This document shows positions 53,862 to 63,000 of a DNA stretch of 64,000 nt, piece by piece. The notes beneath the pieces are model-generated. The model was not told where the DNA came from and made no database searches. It was given only the letters and a program-made list of their open reading frames with translations. Within the stretch, counting starts at the first letter, position 1; every line of letters begins with the position of its first letter. Position numbers and translations under genes: made by a program. This DNA is from Sulfitobacter noctilucae. Lineage in GTDB: Bacteria; Pseudomonadota; Alphaproteobacteria; Rhodobacterales; Rhodobacteraceae. The stretch is taken from positions 310,001 through 374,000 of the forward strand of contig NZ_JASC01000003.1 of NCBI RefSeq assembly GCF_000622365.1. Direction: 5' to 3'.

Positions 53862-55034
53862 TTAGCGGTTCGGTGGCGGAGGCAAGGCAGCACGCAGGGT
53901 TTCCTCGGTCACACCGAGCGTTTTTGCGGCGGCAGCAAGGTCAGGTGGACCCGAACGGGGATCACCCAAAGCTTGCATCAGGTCATCCGGTGTCACCCCA
54001 GGCGCGTCAGCGGCTTGCGAAAAATCCGGTGGCATCTGTCCGAGAGCACCGCCATCGGGGCGTGGTGGTTCATTGCGTCCATCTGCACCGGCCCGTGTGG
54101 CGCCAACGCCAGCAGTTGCCGTTGTCGAGAAGTTATTTGCAGCTTGCACACCGGCCAGACAAGCTGGCAGGTTCGGGAAATCGTCCGTCGCGTGATAATG
54201 ATATGTCTCACCAGCGGACGTCATTCCGACATGGCCGTTGCAGGCATCAAGACCGGCTGCGACGGTCCCGTCAGCCTCGGTGCTGCCGAACATTGGAAAC
54301 CCGTCAAATGCATATCCGAACAGGGCAGCACTATCCTGCTGCAGTGCGCAGTCCGCAGTGACACCACTCGCTGCGAAAACCGTTTCAATGTCCGTCGAGG
54401 TTGCGTGCCAATGATACCATCCGCCGGGGTCGATGTGGCCACCGCAGGTATCGAGTGCGGGCATGTGCCCTGTCTGCTGGATGCTGGGCGCGTCTGAAAA
54501 AACCGGCACACCGTTCAGGGCCACGCCAACCTTGGATACTGTCCCCAAGGGGGTCGGGCGGTCGGCCATCACAGGGGTGACCGGCAGCAGCATTGTGATC
54601 TCGACACTTTCATCGGGCGAGACGTTGATGCAGGCGTGATCCACTGTGGGTTGTTCGGTTGCCGCGTCGACCACATGAACAGTCCCGTCCTCGTCAAAGA
54701 AACGATACCCCAGATCATCGAGCATACGCAGGAATGTCTCATCCACGCGGTAGAGTTTGGCGTTCTCCCCGGTCCATTCCCAGATGCCACCCGCATCCGT
54801 CAAGGTCGCTGGACAGAAGGGTCCGATCTCCAGATCTTCGGGCAGGTAATTGACTATGATTTTATAGCAAGTCGATGCTGTGCCGTTCTCCAATGTGCAG
54901 TCCACGGTTTGTGGCTGTTGCGCGAAGGCAGTTTCAGAAAATTCATCAAGATCGGGATGGGCGAGCGCCATTGGTGCCGCGCTAAGAGAGGCGAGCGCCA
55001 GAAGGCTTGGCCAAAGGTGGGATTTGAGGGTCAT
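53862..55034 (-). CDS. Exported YHYH-domain protein 2
   Basis: 390 residues with a signal peptide ending near PMALAHP. The N-terminal half contains DCTLENGTASTC and FCPATLTD, matching YHYH protein 1. The YHYH domain has CGGHIDPGGWYHWHA and CNGHVGMTSAGETYHYHA. A proline-rich C-terminal tail carries two copies of a short helical module (GVTPDDLMQAL and GVTEETLRAAL). It lies 35 bases after the di-heme gene and 50 before the patatin gene, so it belongs to that operon. Confidence 0.82.
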   Translation of the reverse strand: MTLKSHLWPSLLALASLSAAPMALAHPDLDEFSETAFAQQPQTVDCTLENGTASTCYKIIVNYLPEDLEIGPFCPATLTDAGGIWEWTGENAKLYRVDETFLRMLDDLGYRFFDEDGTVHVVDAATEQPTVDHACINVSPDESVEITMLLPVTPVMADRPTPLGTVSKVGVALNGVPVFSDAPSIQQTGHMPALDTCGGHIDPGGWYHWHATSTDIETVFAASGVTADCALQQDSAALFGYAFDGFPMFGSTEADGTVAAGLDACNGHVGMTSAGETYHYHATDDFPNLPACLAGVQAANNFSTTATAGVGATRAGADGRNEPPRPDGGALGQMPPDFSQAADAPGVTPDDLMQALGDPRSGPPDLAAAAKTLGVTEETLRAALPPPPNR

Positions 55035-55069
55035 CAGGCGTATCCATCGTTTGTATTAAAGATTAAAAA

Positions 55070-56587
55070 TCAGTGCTCGGTATCGGCACTGAACAAGATG
55101 AGGCTTTCGAGATAGGTCACGATCCGCGCGGCATCCGCCTCAGACATCGCAGCATAGGCGTGTCGGCTGGCCGCCGCCTCACCGCCATGGGCGAGAATCG
55201 CCTCATCCAGGGTCGTCGCGCGGCCGTCATGCAACCATGGACCGGTTGAGCCCACACCGGCAAGCGAGCGGGTCATAAACACTGATGCGCCCATGCCGAG
55301 CGGATCGGACGGATCTGACAGAGCGGGTCCCATGTCATGGCGTTTGAAGTCGGAGAACCAGCGGGCGGTCCCCTTTCCTTTTGCGTCAGTTTCAAGCGCG
55401 CCCAGATAGTACACCCCGCCATCGTCCAGCAGTACCTGATTGTTCGGTGGATCCAGCCGCATGTCGAACGTGACCGCGGTATCAGAACCCAACCCGTGCG
55501 CGCCGGGATTTGACCCGTCTGGAAACAGAATATCGGCGTATCCTGCAACACGGCTCGGCTCGCTAAATGTCGGGTTGGCGATTTCCATACTTGGGACGTG
55601 ACAGCTGCTGCACCCTACGGTGGTAAACAGATGCTCTCCGGCGGCGATTTCTGCACTCTGCGCCTCCGTGAGATTGATCAACCCAAACTCTGCAAGCTCA
55701 ACCGTGCTGACAGGCCGCTCAAGCGCCGCCATATAGAGGGTAAGAGCGGTCACATCACCAACGCTGAGCTCATGGATCACACCGTCAAAATCACCGTCCT
55801 GCGCGCCGACCAGCTCGGTTGCCTGCAAACCCAATTCGTTGTGAGCCGCATCACGGGTAAACGACCGAATTGTGGCGTGATTGCCTTTCCAGCCGAACGG
55901 GCGAACCACCAAATCAGCGTCGATACCGGCCAGCTGACTTGTATCAATATTAACTTCGCAAGGCTCCGTGTTGATGCGGGTCAATGACAAGGTGCCAAAC
56001 TTAACCTCCTTGGCCACAAGAGCTACGGTCGTTGCACCTTGTGAACAGGCAAGACCCCTTGCACTTTCGCGCTGGAGGTAAAGCTCGACGCTCATTTCCT
56101 CTGCGAGGCGTTGCGGTATGGAAAGCGCAAACAGCGACGTGGTGTTCCGTTCGAGATACTGGCTTGGATCGCCGGTATGATCCGGATCAAGGACCACATT
56201 CATCGCGACGCCTCCTGCGCCGTTGGCGAAGGGCGCACTGTGACAGCTTATGCAGCTTGTGGCGTTTGCACCGCCCTCGCGTTTCGGGAAATGGCTGGCC
56301 CACTCCTGATCTCCGTCCAGATCGGCGCGCGGAAACCGTGTAAAGCGGCGGCCTTCGCCGATATTGGCACCGACCCCGTGGTCAGCAGTAAAGTCGAATT
56401 CGGATAGCTCGTCACCTGCCTCGAACGCCTCCAAGAATGCAACATTGCCCTGCCCGTGTTTCACCAGATCATTGAGGTGATCTTGGTCAACTTGGCTGAG
56501 GGTTTCCTCCGAAAATACGGCGAGAGGCGTGAACAGAACCGCTGCCAATATGGTGGCAGGAATGACGCCCAGATATCTCTGTTTCAT
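55070..56587 (-). CDS. Di-heme oxidoreductase (DUF1111/thiol oxidoreductase-like)
   Basis: 505 residues with a signal peptide (about 1-26). Two c-type heme sites, TSCISCHSAPF and VGCSSCHVPSM, and the family segments HDMGPALSD and GPWLHDGRATTLDEAI identify the DUF1111 di-heme family, related to cytochrome c peroxidases. It is a periplasmic electron-transfer or peroxidase-like function; the substrate is unknown. The ATG overlaps the stop of the preceding small gene by four bases. This protein family recurs beside YHYH-domain genes in marine bacteria by recollection only. Confidence 0.85.
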   Translation of the reverse strand: MKQRYLGVIPATILAAVLFTPLAVFSEETLSQVDQDHLNDLVKHGQGNVAFLEAFEAGDELSEFDFTADHGVGANIGEGRRFTRFPRADLDGDQEWASHFPKREGGANATSCISCHSAPFANGAGGVAMNVVLDPDHTGDPSQYLERNTTSLFALSIPQRLAEEMSVELYLQRESARGLACSQGATTVALVAKEVKFGTLSLTRINTEPCEVNIDTSQLAGIDADLVVRPFGWKGNHATIRSFTRDAAHNELGLQATELVGAQDGDFDGVIHELSVGDVTALTLYMAALERPVSTVELAEFGLINLTEAQSAEIAAGEHLFTTVGCSSCHVPSMEIANPTFSEPSRVAGYADILFPDGSNPGAHGLGSDTAVTFDMRLDPPNNQVLLDDGGVYYLGALETDAKGKGTARWFSDFKRHDMGPALSDPSDPLGMGASVFMTRSLAGVGSTGPWLHDGRATTLDEAILAHGGEAAASRHAYAAMSEADAARIVTYLESLILFSADTEH

Positions 56588-56856
56588 GTGTCACTCCAGT
56601 TCTTAGACTCCGACAGACGACCGATTGACCGACCTTGCTCTGAGGCCTCGCGGCCTGGCCCAACTTTTGAGAGTTTGGCCGCAAGGTTATTTGACCAAAC
56701 CTTTGCATCAGCGTTCTGCTGAGGATCGACCGAGTGCGCGATATGCGTCTCGGAGGAGGTGATGCGCGCGGCTGACGCAGACGACGCTTTGCGTCCATCA
56801 GAAAGAGCGATTGCCGAGGCAAATAGAAATACGGGCAGCTTTATGAGGGATCCCAT
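56584..56856 (-). CDS. Small exported protein, function unknown
   Basis: 90 residues. ATG 56856 follows AAAGGAAAGCTC. A short hydrophobic N-terminus (MGSLIKLPVFLFASAIALS) may be a signal peptide. The remainder is polar with no motif. Its stop overlaps the di-heme oxidoreductase start (ATGA), so it is translated with it. It could be a dedicated partner, but no homology is recognised. Confidence 0.5.
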   Translation of the reverse strand: MGSLIKLPVFLFASAIALSDGRKASSASAARITSSETHIAHSVDPQQNADAKVWSNNLAAKLSKVGPGREASEQGRSIGRLSESKNWSDT

Positions 56857-56904
56857 GAGCTTTCCTTTCGGAGATGTTTTTAGAAGTGGGGAGAGGGTTA
56901 AAAA

Positions 56905-57312
56905 TCAGCCGTTCTTTGGCGCGTTTGCAGGCGCGCATGCCAAAGGCACATCTGCTTTGGGCGACATGCATTTGCCTTGGACTGTGTCGCCCTCGCGATT
57001 GTTGAATGAACATGCCGACTGCGGCTCTACATTCGCGCAGGCTTCAAGCGCTTCACGAGGGGGACGGCCCGCGCGGTTTCCCTGTCCAGCAGGTGCGGCT
57101 TGTGCGACCGAAAAGCTTTGCCCTGAAGTGTCCGAGACGCTGTCTGCCCGAAGCGCCGAAATATTGAGCGCACCAAGGATGACGGCCGCGAAAGTCGTTG
57201 CAATAATGATGTACTGGTTGCCACGAATGCGCGGGACGGTCGATCTGTAGATCGGAGTTTTTCGGTTTGCTGCGGACTGCGCTCGGATCGCTCTGAGTTT
57301 TTCTACGAACAT
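56905..57312 (-). CDS. Membrane-anchored cysteine-rich small protein
   Basis: 135 residues from ATG 57312, with GGAGACG upstream. One transmembrane helix (about 32-50, QYIIIATTFAAVILGALNI) precedes an exported domain with CANVEPQSACSF, GDTVQGKCMSP and LACAP. This four-Cys pattern occurs in small secreted proteins of marine alphaproteobacteria. It starts the minus-strand exported-protein run; 48 bases separate it from the next small gene. Function unknown. Confidence 0.6.
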   Translation of the reverse strand: MFVEKLRAIRAQSAANRKTPIYRSTVPRIRGNQYIIIATTFAAVILGALNISALRADSVSDTSGQSFSVAQAAPAGQGNRAGRPPREALEACANVEPQSACSFNNREGDTVQGKCMSPKADVPLACAPANAPKNG

Positions 57313-57478
57313 TTTTCGTCTCCTGTATTGGCGTTGATTCGCCATTCACAGGTTCGGTTTGCCCGTTCTTTGAGAAGTGAGTTTGCAGCAATTATGCAGG
57401 CAAAATGCAGACAACAAAAAAACGTCTGCTGTTTCAATTTCAGCTCATGTTGCAGTGTGAACGCAACTGTTGCCCGCT

Positions 57479-58159
57479 TCAGCCGTCGTAGGCATAGCCC
57501 ACACCGTAGACCGAGCGGATGGGATCCCATGAGCTGACGGCCGCGATTTTTCGGCGCATATTCCGGATGTGGCTGTCAACGGTACGGTCAAAAACCTCTG
57601 TATCATCCGGAAAAGCCAGCGACAGCAGTTGGTCGCGCGAGAAGACCCGCCCCGGACGCGCGACAAGCGATTGCAGCAACGCAAATTCCCGCCGTGTTAG
57701 GCCAAGCTGTATGCCATCAATCGTCGCTTGCCATTTGTCGGCATCAATCATCAAACGTATATCTTCCGACGCATGCTCGATCACGCCGCCGGAGGGACGT
57801 CTGCGCAAGACCGCTCTGACCCGCGCAACAAGTTCGCGGGGGGAATAAGGCTTGCACATGTAATCGTCGGCTCCAAGCTCAAGCCCCAGCAGGCGGTCGA
57901 TCTCTTCTACTTTTGCGGTTGTCATGATGATCGGCACATCAGATGTTTTGCGGAGTTCGCGGCAGATCTTCAGACCATCGACTCCGGGCAGCATTAGATC
58001 AAGGATGACCAGATCATGCTGCTGTGCCTGGGCCATCTCGACAGCGCCTGTGCCCTCGGCCAGCAAGTCGACGCTCATACCCTCTGCAATCAGATAATCC
58101 CGCACGACTTCGGCAAGGGTTACCTCATCCTCTATGATCAAGATGCGTGGCGCTGTCAT
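57479..58159 (-). CDS. OmpR-family response regulator (BaeR-like)
   Basis: 226 residues. The receiver domain (about 5-118) has acidic residues IEDE, the phosphorylation Asp in LVILDLMLPG and Lys in MCKPYSP. The winged-helix domain (about 135-225) has LTRREFALLQSLVARPGRVF and RTVDSHIRNMRRK. The start overlaps the histidine kinase stop by four bases. It is encoded just upstream of the exported-protein run on the same strand, so those genes are the likely targets. Confidence 0.93.
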   Translation of the reverse strand: MTAPRILIIEDEVTLAEVVRDYLIAEGMSVDLLAEGTGAVEMAQAQQHDLVILDLMLPGVDGLKICRELRKTSDVPIIMTTAKVEEIDRLLGLELGADDYMCKPYSPRELVARVRAVLRRRPSGGVIEHASEDIRLMIDADKWQATIDGIQLGLTRREFALLQSLVARPGRVFSRDQLLSLAFPDDTEVFDRTVDSHIRNMRRKIAAVSSWDPIRSVYGVGYAYDG

Positions 58160-59610
58160 GCGGTATCCTTAGGCAATCGTATTATGATTTGCAGCCCGCC
58201 CAAGACCGAGTGTCCAGCGGAAATCGTACCGCCGTGGGCCTCGACGATCGCCTTGCACACAGACAGGCCCAATCCCGACCCACCCGATGCGCGTGATCTT
58301 GAACCCTCCGCGCGGAAAAAGCGGTCAAACAGCCGACCAACATCGGCATCCGGCGGCGCAGGCGGCGTGTCATCGACGGACAGAACGGCAAAACCGTCAA
58401 TCTCTTCGAGATTCATACGCACCTTTCCCGGTCCGTCCGTGTATCTGCGCGCATTCTCAAGCAAATTATCAATGACCTGACCAATCTGCACGCCGTCACA
58501 TTCAATCAGCATCGGGGCCGCCAGATCAAGGTCCAGATCAATGCCCTGCGCGACCAGCTTTAATCTCGCCGCGTCAGCGGAAACACGTGCTAAGCCTGAC
58601 AGGTCTTCGCGGGCAAAATTGGCCGCCAATTCTGCCTCGCGCGCGTAAGAAAGCGTTTTGAGGTCCTGCACCAAACGGGACAGCCGCATCAGCGCTGCGT
58701 GCATCTCGGTCAGTGTCTTTTCATCGGGCTGACGAATCCCATCCTGTAATGCCTCGATCTGGGCGCGCAACACCGCGAGGGGGGTCTGCAATTCGTGACT
58801 GGTGTTCGATATCCACTCCCGCTCGGCCCTTTCCGTCTGTTCAAGCGTTGCGGCCAGAGTGTTGTAGTGGCCGATCAACTGACCCAACTCATCCTTGCGG
58901 TTCTGCCTGATCCGCGCCGTATAATTACCCGACGCCATGGTTTTCGCGCCAGCTTCCAACCGCCTGATCGGCCCCAGCAACTGACGCGCGATGATATAGG
59001 CCGCAATGGCTGAAACGGCGATTGCAATCAAGGCGGCCAGCAGGAGAGACAGATACTGGCCGCGCAGAAAGAAGGCATCACTGGCGCTCTCCGCTGCGAC
59101 GGGTGCGTTCATTCCAAGATAGCCGAGAAGCTCTCCATCGGCACAATCGCCCTGCGCACAAATCGGGCGACGTTCAAACACCTTCGTGCGTTCCGGATTG
59201 CCTGCAAGTTGATAGCCCTCGCGATCAAGTAGAACAAGCCGTTCGTCCAGTCTCAGGCCTTCACCACCTGCGCCAAGGGGTGGCGGCTTTCCTGCCGTTG
59301 GCGGCGGCCCGCCGGGCGGAGGACGAGGCGGTCGGCCGCTGTCTATACCCGGACGTCGAGCATGCGTGCGCACAAAATCGCTCCATTGTTGCGGATTATC
59401 TGCGAACTGGGTCCAACCGCCCGGATGGACGTCAGCCAAAGAGGATGTCAGGTCGTCGAACCGCGCAAGTTCACCTCGAAGCAGATACTGGGCAAAACCA
59501 TCCCGCATCCAAAACGCGACGATCACCGCCATAACCATAACGACCAAAACTGCGGTCGCCGCAATGGCGGAAAATATTTTGGCAAACAACGATCTGCGGA
59601 TAGTCTTCAT
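58156..59610 (-). CDS. Membrane sensor histidine kinase (BaeS-like)
   Basis: 484 residues. Two transmembrane helices (about 14-36 and 170-192) flank a periplasmic sensor of about 130 residues that contains a proline-rich stretch (RPPRPPPGGPPPTAGKPPP). A HAMP domain follows, then the phospho-acceptor in WISNTSHELQTPLAVLRAQI and the ATPase domain (DNLLENARRYTDGPGK, GGSGLGLSVCKAIVEAHGG). It is first in the operon with its response regulator. The signal is unknown; a role in envelope or redox stress is suggested by the neighbouring exported genes. Confidence 0.93.
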   Translation of the reverse strand: MKTIRRSLFAKIFSAIAATAVLVVMVMAVIVAFWMRDGFAQYLLRGELARFDDLTSSLADVHPGGWTQFADNPQQWSDFVRTHARRPGIDSGRPPRPPPGGPPPTAGKPPPLGAGGEGLRLDERLVLLDREGYQLAGNPERTKVFERRPICAQGDCADGELLGYLGMNAPVAAESASDAFFLRGQYLSLLLAALIAIAVSAIAAYIIARQLLGPIRRLEAGAKTMASGNYTARIRQNRKDELGQLIGHYNTLAATLEQTERAEREWISNTSHELQTPLAVLRAQIEALQDGIRQPDEKTLTEMHAALMRLSRLVQDLKTLSYAREAELAANFAREDLSGLARVSADAARLKLVAQGIDLDLDLAAPMLIECDGVQIGQVIDNLLENARRYTDGPGKVRMNLEEIDGFAVLSVDDTPPAPPDADVGRLFDRFFRAEGSRSRASGGSGLGLSVCKAIVEAHGGTISAGHSVLGGLQIIIRLPKDTA

Positions 59611-60159
59611 AATGGATGATATCGCATCAAATTGTGCAGAGTGTATGCAGGTTTTTACCCAATTCGAAAATTTGTGCTTGGAAGTAGCGCGCGTGAAAGC
59701 TGAATTTTCTTACCTTTGGCGAGGATGTTATCCAGGTGACAGCAACTGAGATGCTAATTTTCAGCCCAGATTGACCCACCAAAGCAATGCCAGAAACACC
59801 GCGGGCAAGTCGGTAGATCACTCAGGCGGCGGGCGGTTCAATGTAAACGCAATTTTTCATTCTCCTGACCCTAACACTGCGGCGTTTTCCACAGTTGCGA
59901 ATGCAGAATGTGTAGCAAAATTTGCAGCAGCGTTTCTCGCTACGACCTGCATGAATGATCGGTTTCCCCGCTGCACGGCAGCAATGAACCTTACGCCTAC
60001 GCAGAACTTTTCGCGCTGCGAGCGCGTGCAGCAAGACTTCGTCACGTCTGCTTTGGGATCAAAGCCGACTTCGGATGCGTTGCAGCATCCTGTGATATGC
60101 TGGCCAGGTCAACGTCGGGTTGTCGATGTGGGAGGGATTGGCGGATCGGAGGATCAGTC
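59611..60159. other. 549-base gap upstream of the kinase and the recombinase
   Basis: The first part should hold the promoter of the minus-strand HK-RR operon. The rest contains incidental frames on both strands and words seen in other decayed gaps (GCAGCGTTTCTCGC, CAGCAAGACTTCGTC). GGAGG before 60160 serves the recombinase gene. No gene is supported. Confidence 0.35.
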
Positions 60160-60792
60160 ATGGAAACACCAAACTTACCTGCCATTCGCGCGCTACGTCC
60201 AGCTTGGAACAAGGGCCGGATCGTCGGCCAGAAACGCCCGCTGAAACCCAAGCATGTATGGGCAATCAGAGTTCGACTTGAGCTCGCCGCAAACCATCGC
60301 GATCTCGCGTTGTTCAACCTCGCCATCGACAGCAAGCTACGCGGCTGCGATTTGGTCAGAATGAAAGTGGTCGATGTTATGGCATCTGGCCAAATCAAAG
60401 AACGGGCGTCCGTACTGCAAAGCAAAACACAGAAGCCCGTGCGCTTTGAGATCTCCGAAGGGACAAGAGCCTCGCTCGCGAAGTGGATGGAAGACCCGCT
60501 GATGGTCGGGTCCGAACACCTCTGGCCTGGTCGTTTTCACCAGTGTTTGCATATCTCGACCCGCCAGTATGCCCGGATTGTTCGAGACTGGATTTCATCA
60601 ATTGGATTGGAAGTGACAGCATATGGAACCCATTCAATGCGACGCACGAAAGTCACGCAGATATACAAGAAGACGGGAAACTTGCGTGCGGTTCAGCTTC
60701 TGTTGGGTCATACCAAGATGGACAGCACAGTGCGCTATCTCGGCGTTGAGTTGGAAGATGCTCTTGCTATCGCGGAAGCCATCGAAATCTAA
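60160..60792 (+). CDS. Short tyrosine recombinase (catalytic domain only)
   Basis: 210 residues from ATG 60160, with GGAGG eight bases upstream. It contains only the catalytic domain: the first Arg in SKLRGCDLVRMK, HSMRRTKVTQIY (His-x-x-Arg) and LLGHTKMDSTVRYLG with the late His and the Tyr. The N-terminal core-binding region is reduced to about 45 residues. Such stand-alone short recombinases are common in proteobacterial accessory regions. It may be the integrase of a remnant that also included the decayed DNA to its right. Confidence 0.85.
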   Translation: METPNLPAIRALRPAWNKGRIVGQKRPLKPKHVWAIRVRLELAANHRDLALFNLAIDSKLRGCDLVRMKVVDVMASGQIKERASVLQSKTQKPVRFEISEGTRASLAKWMEDPLMVGSEHLWPGRFHQCLHISTRQYARIVRDWISSIGLEVTAYGTHSMRRTKVTQIYKKTGNLRAVQLLLGHTKMDSTVRYLGVELEDALAIAEAIEI

Positions 60793-60798
60793 ATTTTT

Positions 60799-60820
60799 GG
60801 GCCGTCTTCATGGACGGCCC
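60799..60820. other. 8-bp hairpin after the recombinase gene
   Basis: GGGCCGTC-TTCATG-GACGGCCC, seven bases after the recombinase stop. It resembles a terminator stem, but no T-tract follows on either strand. Confidence 0.4.
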
Positions 60821-61681
60821 AAAGCGGTCCTCTCCTGTCAGTCGCGATGCCGCGACGCAGAACCGCCAGACCTGACGTTCACGCATTGCGCAGCATGTTC
60901 GAACTGTAAAGGTCGGCGGTTTGGGACGAAGAGACTCCTCAATACTTGCCCCCGCCCGGAACTAAGGCCGAGGGCTGCCGCGTAGCAAAGTGTGATATCC
61001 CGCGGCTGTCAACGCTGTCTTTTCGTTGTGAAAGAGGACGCTCACTTGGAATGTGCCCTTACGCTGTAAATGCACTAAATCGGGCATTTACCCTTTTTTA
61101 TTAAATGGCTTTTCAGAGACATTGAACAGCGCAATTGCAGCATAGTTCGCCTCATGGGATTGAAACCGAACAGGCGCGTTGAAGGCGCTATTTCCAAGAC
61201 TTCCGCACCCGGAAGAAGCTTGATCTCCTCATTCACGGAGTCTTTTTGGTTTTCCTATGATTCCAAGTCCGTGGTGGTGCGCAGGATCAGGGCAATAGAA
61301 TGCATATCGCCAGAACCCAGATCGAGGCGTCCGAGTTTCGACTGTTGCCACAGACAGTCATTCTTAGTGTCGACTTCCAAGTCGCACCGACTTGGAAGTC
61401 GGTCGGCGCTCGGAGGTATGTTTGATAAATTTGGGTTGTGTCGATGGAGACATGTGATCCTTCTTCTCGCTTCTCGAGTACGTCACGACGGTGATATCTA
61501 TGTTGGTCCATCCGTCAGCAATCTGGGTTGTTGACGTTGTTGCGGGGAAAAGCCATTGCCTCGATTTTAGGCAGGTCTATGCAATTAGGCAATCGTCGCC
61601 ATTTATTATTTGACTAACTGGCCGTCGCACATCAGCGTGATTGCACCAATATCCAATTGGTTCATTAAGTTTGGAGTGTAG
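60821..61681. other. 861-base gap with a strong palindrome and no clear gene
   Basis: It holds the perfect 14-bp palindrome at 61371-61401 and the partial repeat trace at about 60823-60898. Plus and minus frames of 60-126 codons occur but have no motif or start signal. The region probably resulted from deletion and decay between the recombinase and the broken ABC gene. Confidence 0.4.
61371..61401. repeat. Perfect 14-bp palindrome with 3-base loop
   Basis: CGACTTCCAAGTCG and CGACTTGGAAGTCG are exact reverse complements separated by CAC. Each arm is itself almost palindromic (CGACTT...AAGTCG), so either arm could also fold on its own. No gene end lies within about 280 bases on either side, which makes an ordinary terminator unlikely. 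It could be a recombination, binding or mobile-element end site. Confidence 0.7.
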
Positions 61682-62287
61682 ATGACATCATCGAGTCGAG
61701 CCGAAGATGATGATGCGCCACTGCTATCGCTAGCGCATTTACCCGTTGGTTTAAAAAGGAAGCCAAATGTTGTTAATGATGTAAGTCGCGAGGTTAAGCG
61801 CGGTGAGGCGCTTTGTGTCGTTGACGGATCCGGTTTCGCTAAAAGCGTGACGGAGTTGGCCGTCATGGCTGTTCTTCCAAAATACACAGCAAATTTTTCT
61901 CCAATAAAACTTGAGTTTGAAAGAGTATTATCTGTACCGGCTGAGCAGATCATGTCAGCTTCACAACGCAAAAACCGACTGGCGAAGATATTTCAAGAAC
62001 CGATGACCTCGCTTGATCCGTCATGCACCATAGTCAACCAAATCAGCGAGACCATTCTAAGCCACCAAGAAGGGAGCAAAACGGATGCTCGGGCCCGTCG
62101 TTTGTCGATGCTTAAGCGAATGGGCATGGAAAACTTCAAAACGAGGCTATTTAAGGATCCGCACCAATCGTCCAGTGGTACACGCCAGCGGGCAATGATC
62201 GCTGCCTCTTTTGCAGAATTTGCCAACCTGCTGCGCATTGGAAAGGACGGAGCGAGCCGTTCACGCGTCATGGCGGTTTCACAATGA
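61682..62287 (+). pseudogene. Decayed Opp/Dpp-type ABC transporter ATPase
   Basis: 201 codons with traces of an oligopeptide-importer ATPase: VNDVSREVKRGEALCVVDGS then GFAKSVTELAVM in place of a Walker A (G-x-S-G-S-G-K-S), IFQEPMTSLDPSCTI (Q-loop region), and HQSSSGTRQRAMIAA in place of the LSGGMRQR signature. The frame then departs and ends early; Walker B and the C-terminal half are missing. Key residues are altered in every ATP motif, so it is a pseudogene. It ends overlapping the start of the GntR gene, whose ancestor was probably in the same operon. Confidence 0.75.
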
Positions 62288-62997
62288 CCTCGGTGATGAA
62301 CTACTCAGGCCCTGAAAACAGGGTCCGTGTGTCCCTGCTTGACCTGATCCGCTTGGGCGAACTGCCGGAAAACGGTAAGTTGCCGACAGAACGTGCGTTA
62401 GCCGAGCAACTAAACGTCAGCAGGCGAAACATCCGCGCAGCGTTAGACCGGCTCGAGGAAGAAGGCCTTGTCTGGCGACAACAGGGCAAGGGTACATTCA
62501 TCGGCCAACCTCGCGATCCGATGGGCGATCTGGCCGCAAAAATTGTCGGAGAAACAAACGCGCTCGAAGTCATGGAAGCACGTCTTTGTATTGAGCCTGA
62601 ACTGGCAGCGATGTGCGCGCAGCGCGCGTCGCCGGACGAAATCACACGCTTGCGCCAACTTGCGCAAAGACGTTTCGAGGCTGCGGATGCGAAGGCGACA
62701 GAACTATGGGATGCCTCTCTGCACCGCTTGATTGCACAATGTGCACGCAACCGTCCGCTACTGACAGCCTATGGGCTGTTCGACAATATTCGCAGAAATA
62801 TGGATTGGGTCTCGATACGGGCGCGTGCGCGCAGCACCTCGTCCGTTCTGGTCAGCCACAGCGAACATACGGCCATCATTGATGCCATCGAACTTGGTCA
62901 TTCCGATGCGGCACGTAACGCGATGCGCGATCACCTCGAGACTATTTCAGCAGCGCTTCATGCAGCGCTGGACAGCAAACCCCACGCGGAGGACTGA
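62284..62997 (+). CDS. GntR-family transcriptional regulator (FadR/FCD type)
   Basis: 237 residues. ATG 62284 overlaps the pseudogene stop; ATG 62296 is an alternative. The winged helix (about 15-80) has ENGKLPTERALAEQLNVSRR and LEEEGLVWRQQGKGTFIG. The FCD ligand domain (about 95-225) has the metal-type ASLHRLIAQ and SEHTAIIDAIELGHSDAARN. It probably responds to an organic acid or amide and regulates the adjacent amidase, whose start is three bases after this stop. Confidence 0.9.
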   Translation: MTSVMNYSGPENRVRVSLLDLIRLGELPENGKLPTERALAEQLNVSRRNIRAALDRLEEEGLVWRQQGKGTFIGQPRDPMGDLAAKIVGETNALEVMEARLCIEPELAAMCAQRASPDEITRLRQLAQRRFEAADAKATELWDASLHRLIAQCARNRPLLTAYGLFDNIRRNMDWVSIRARARSTSSVLVSHSEHTAIIDAIELGHSDAARNAMRDHLETISAALHAALDSKPHAED

Positions 62998-63000
62998 GAC

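Noticed and set aside
60799-60820. Hairpin after the recombinase as an intrinsic terminator
   Set aside because: The stem is good but no T-tract follows on either strand, so it is listed only as a hairpin.
61154-61534. A 126-codon plus-strand frame across the palindrome
   Set aside because: The frame translates through the perfect palindrome, has no start signal and resembles no protein.
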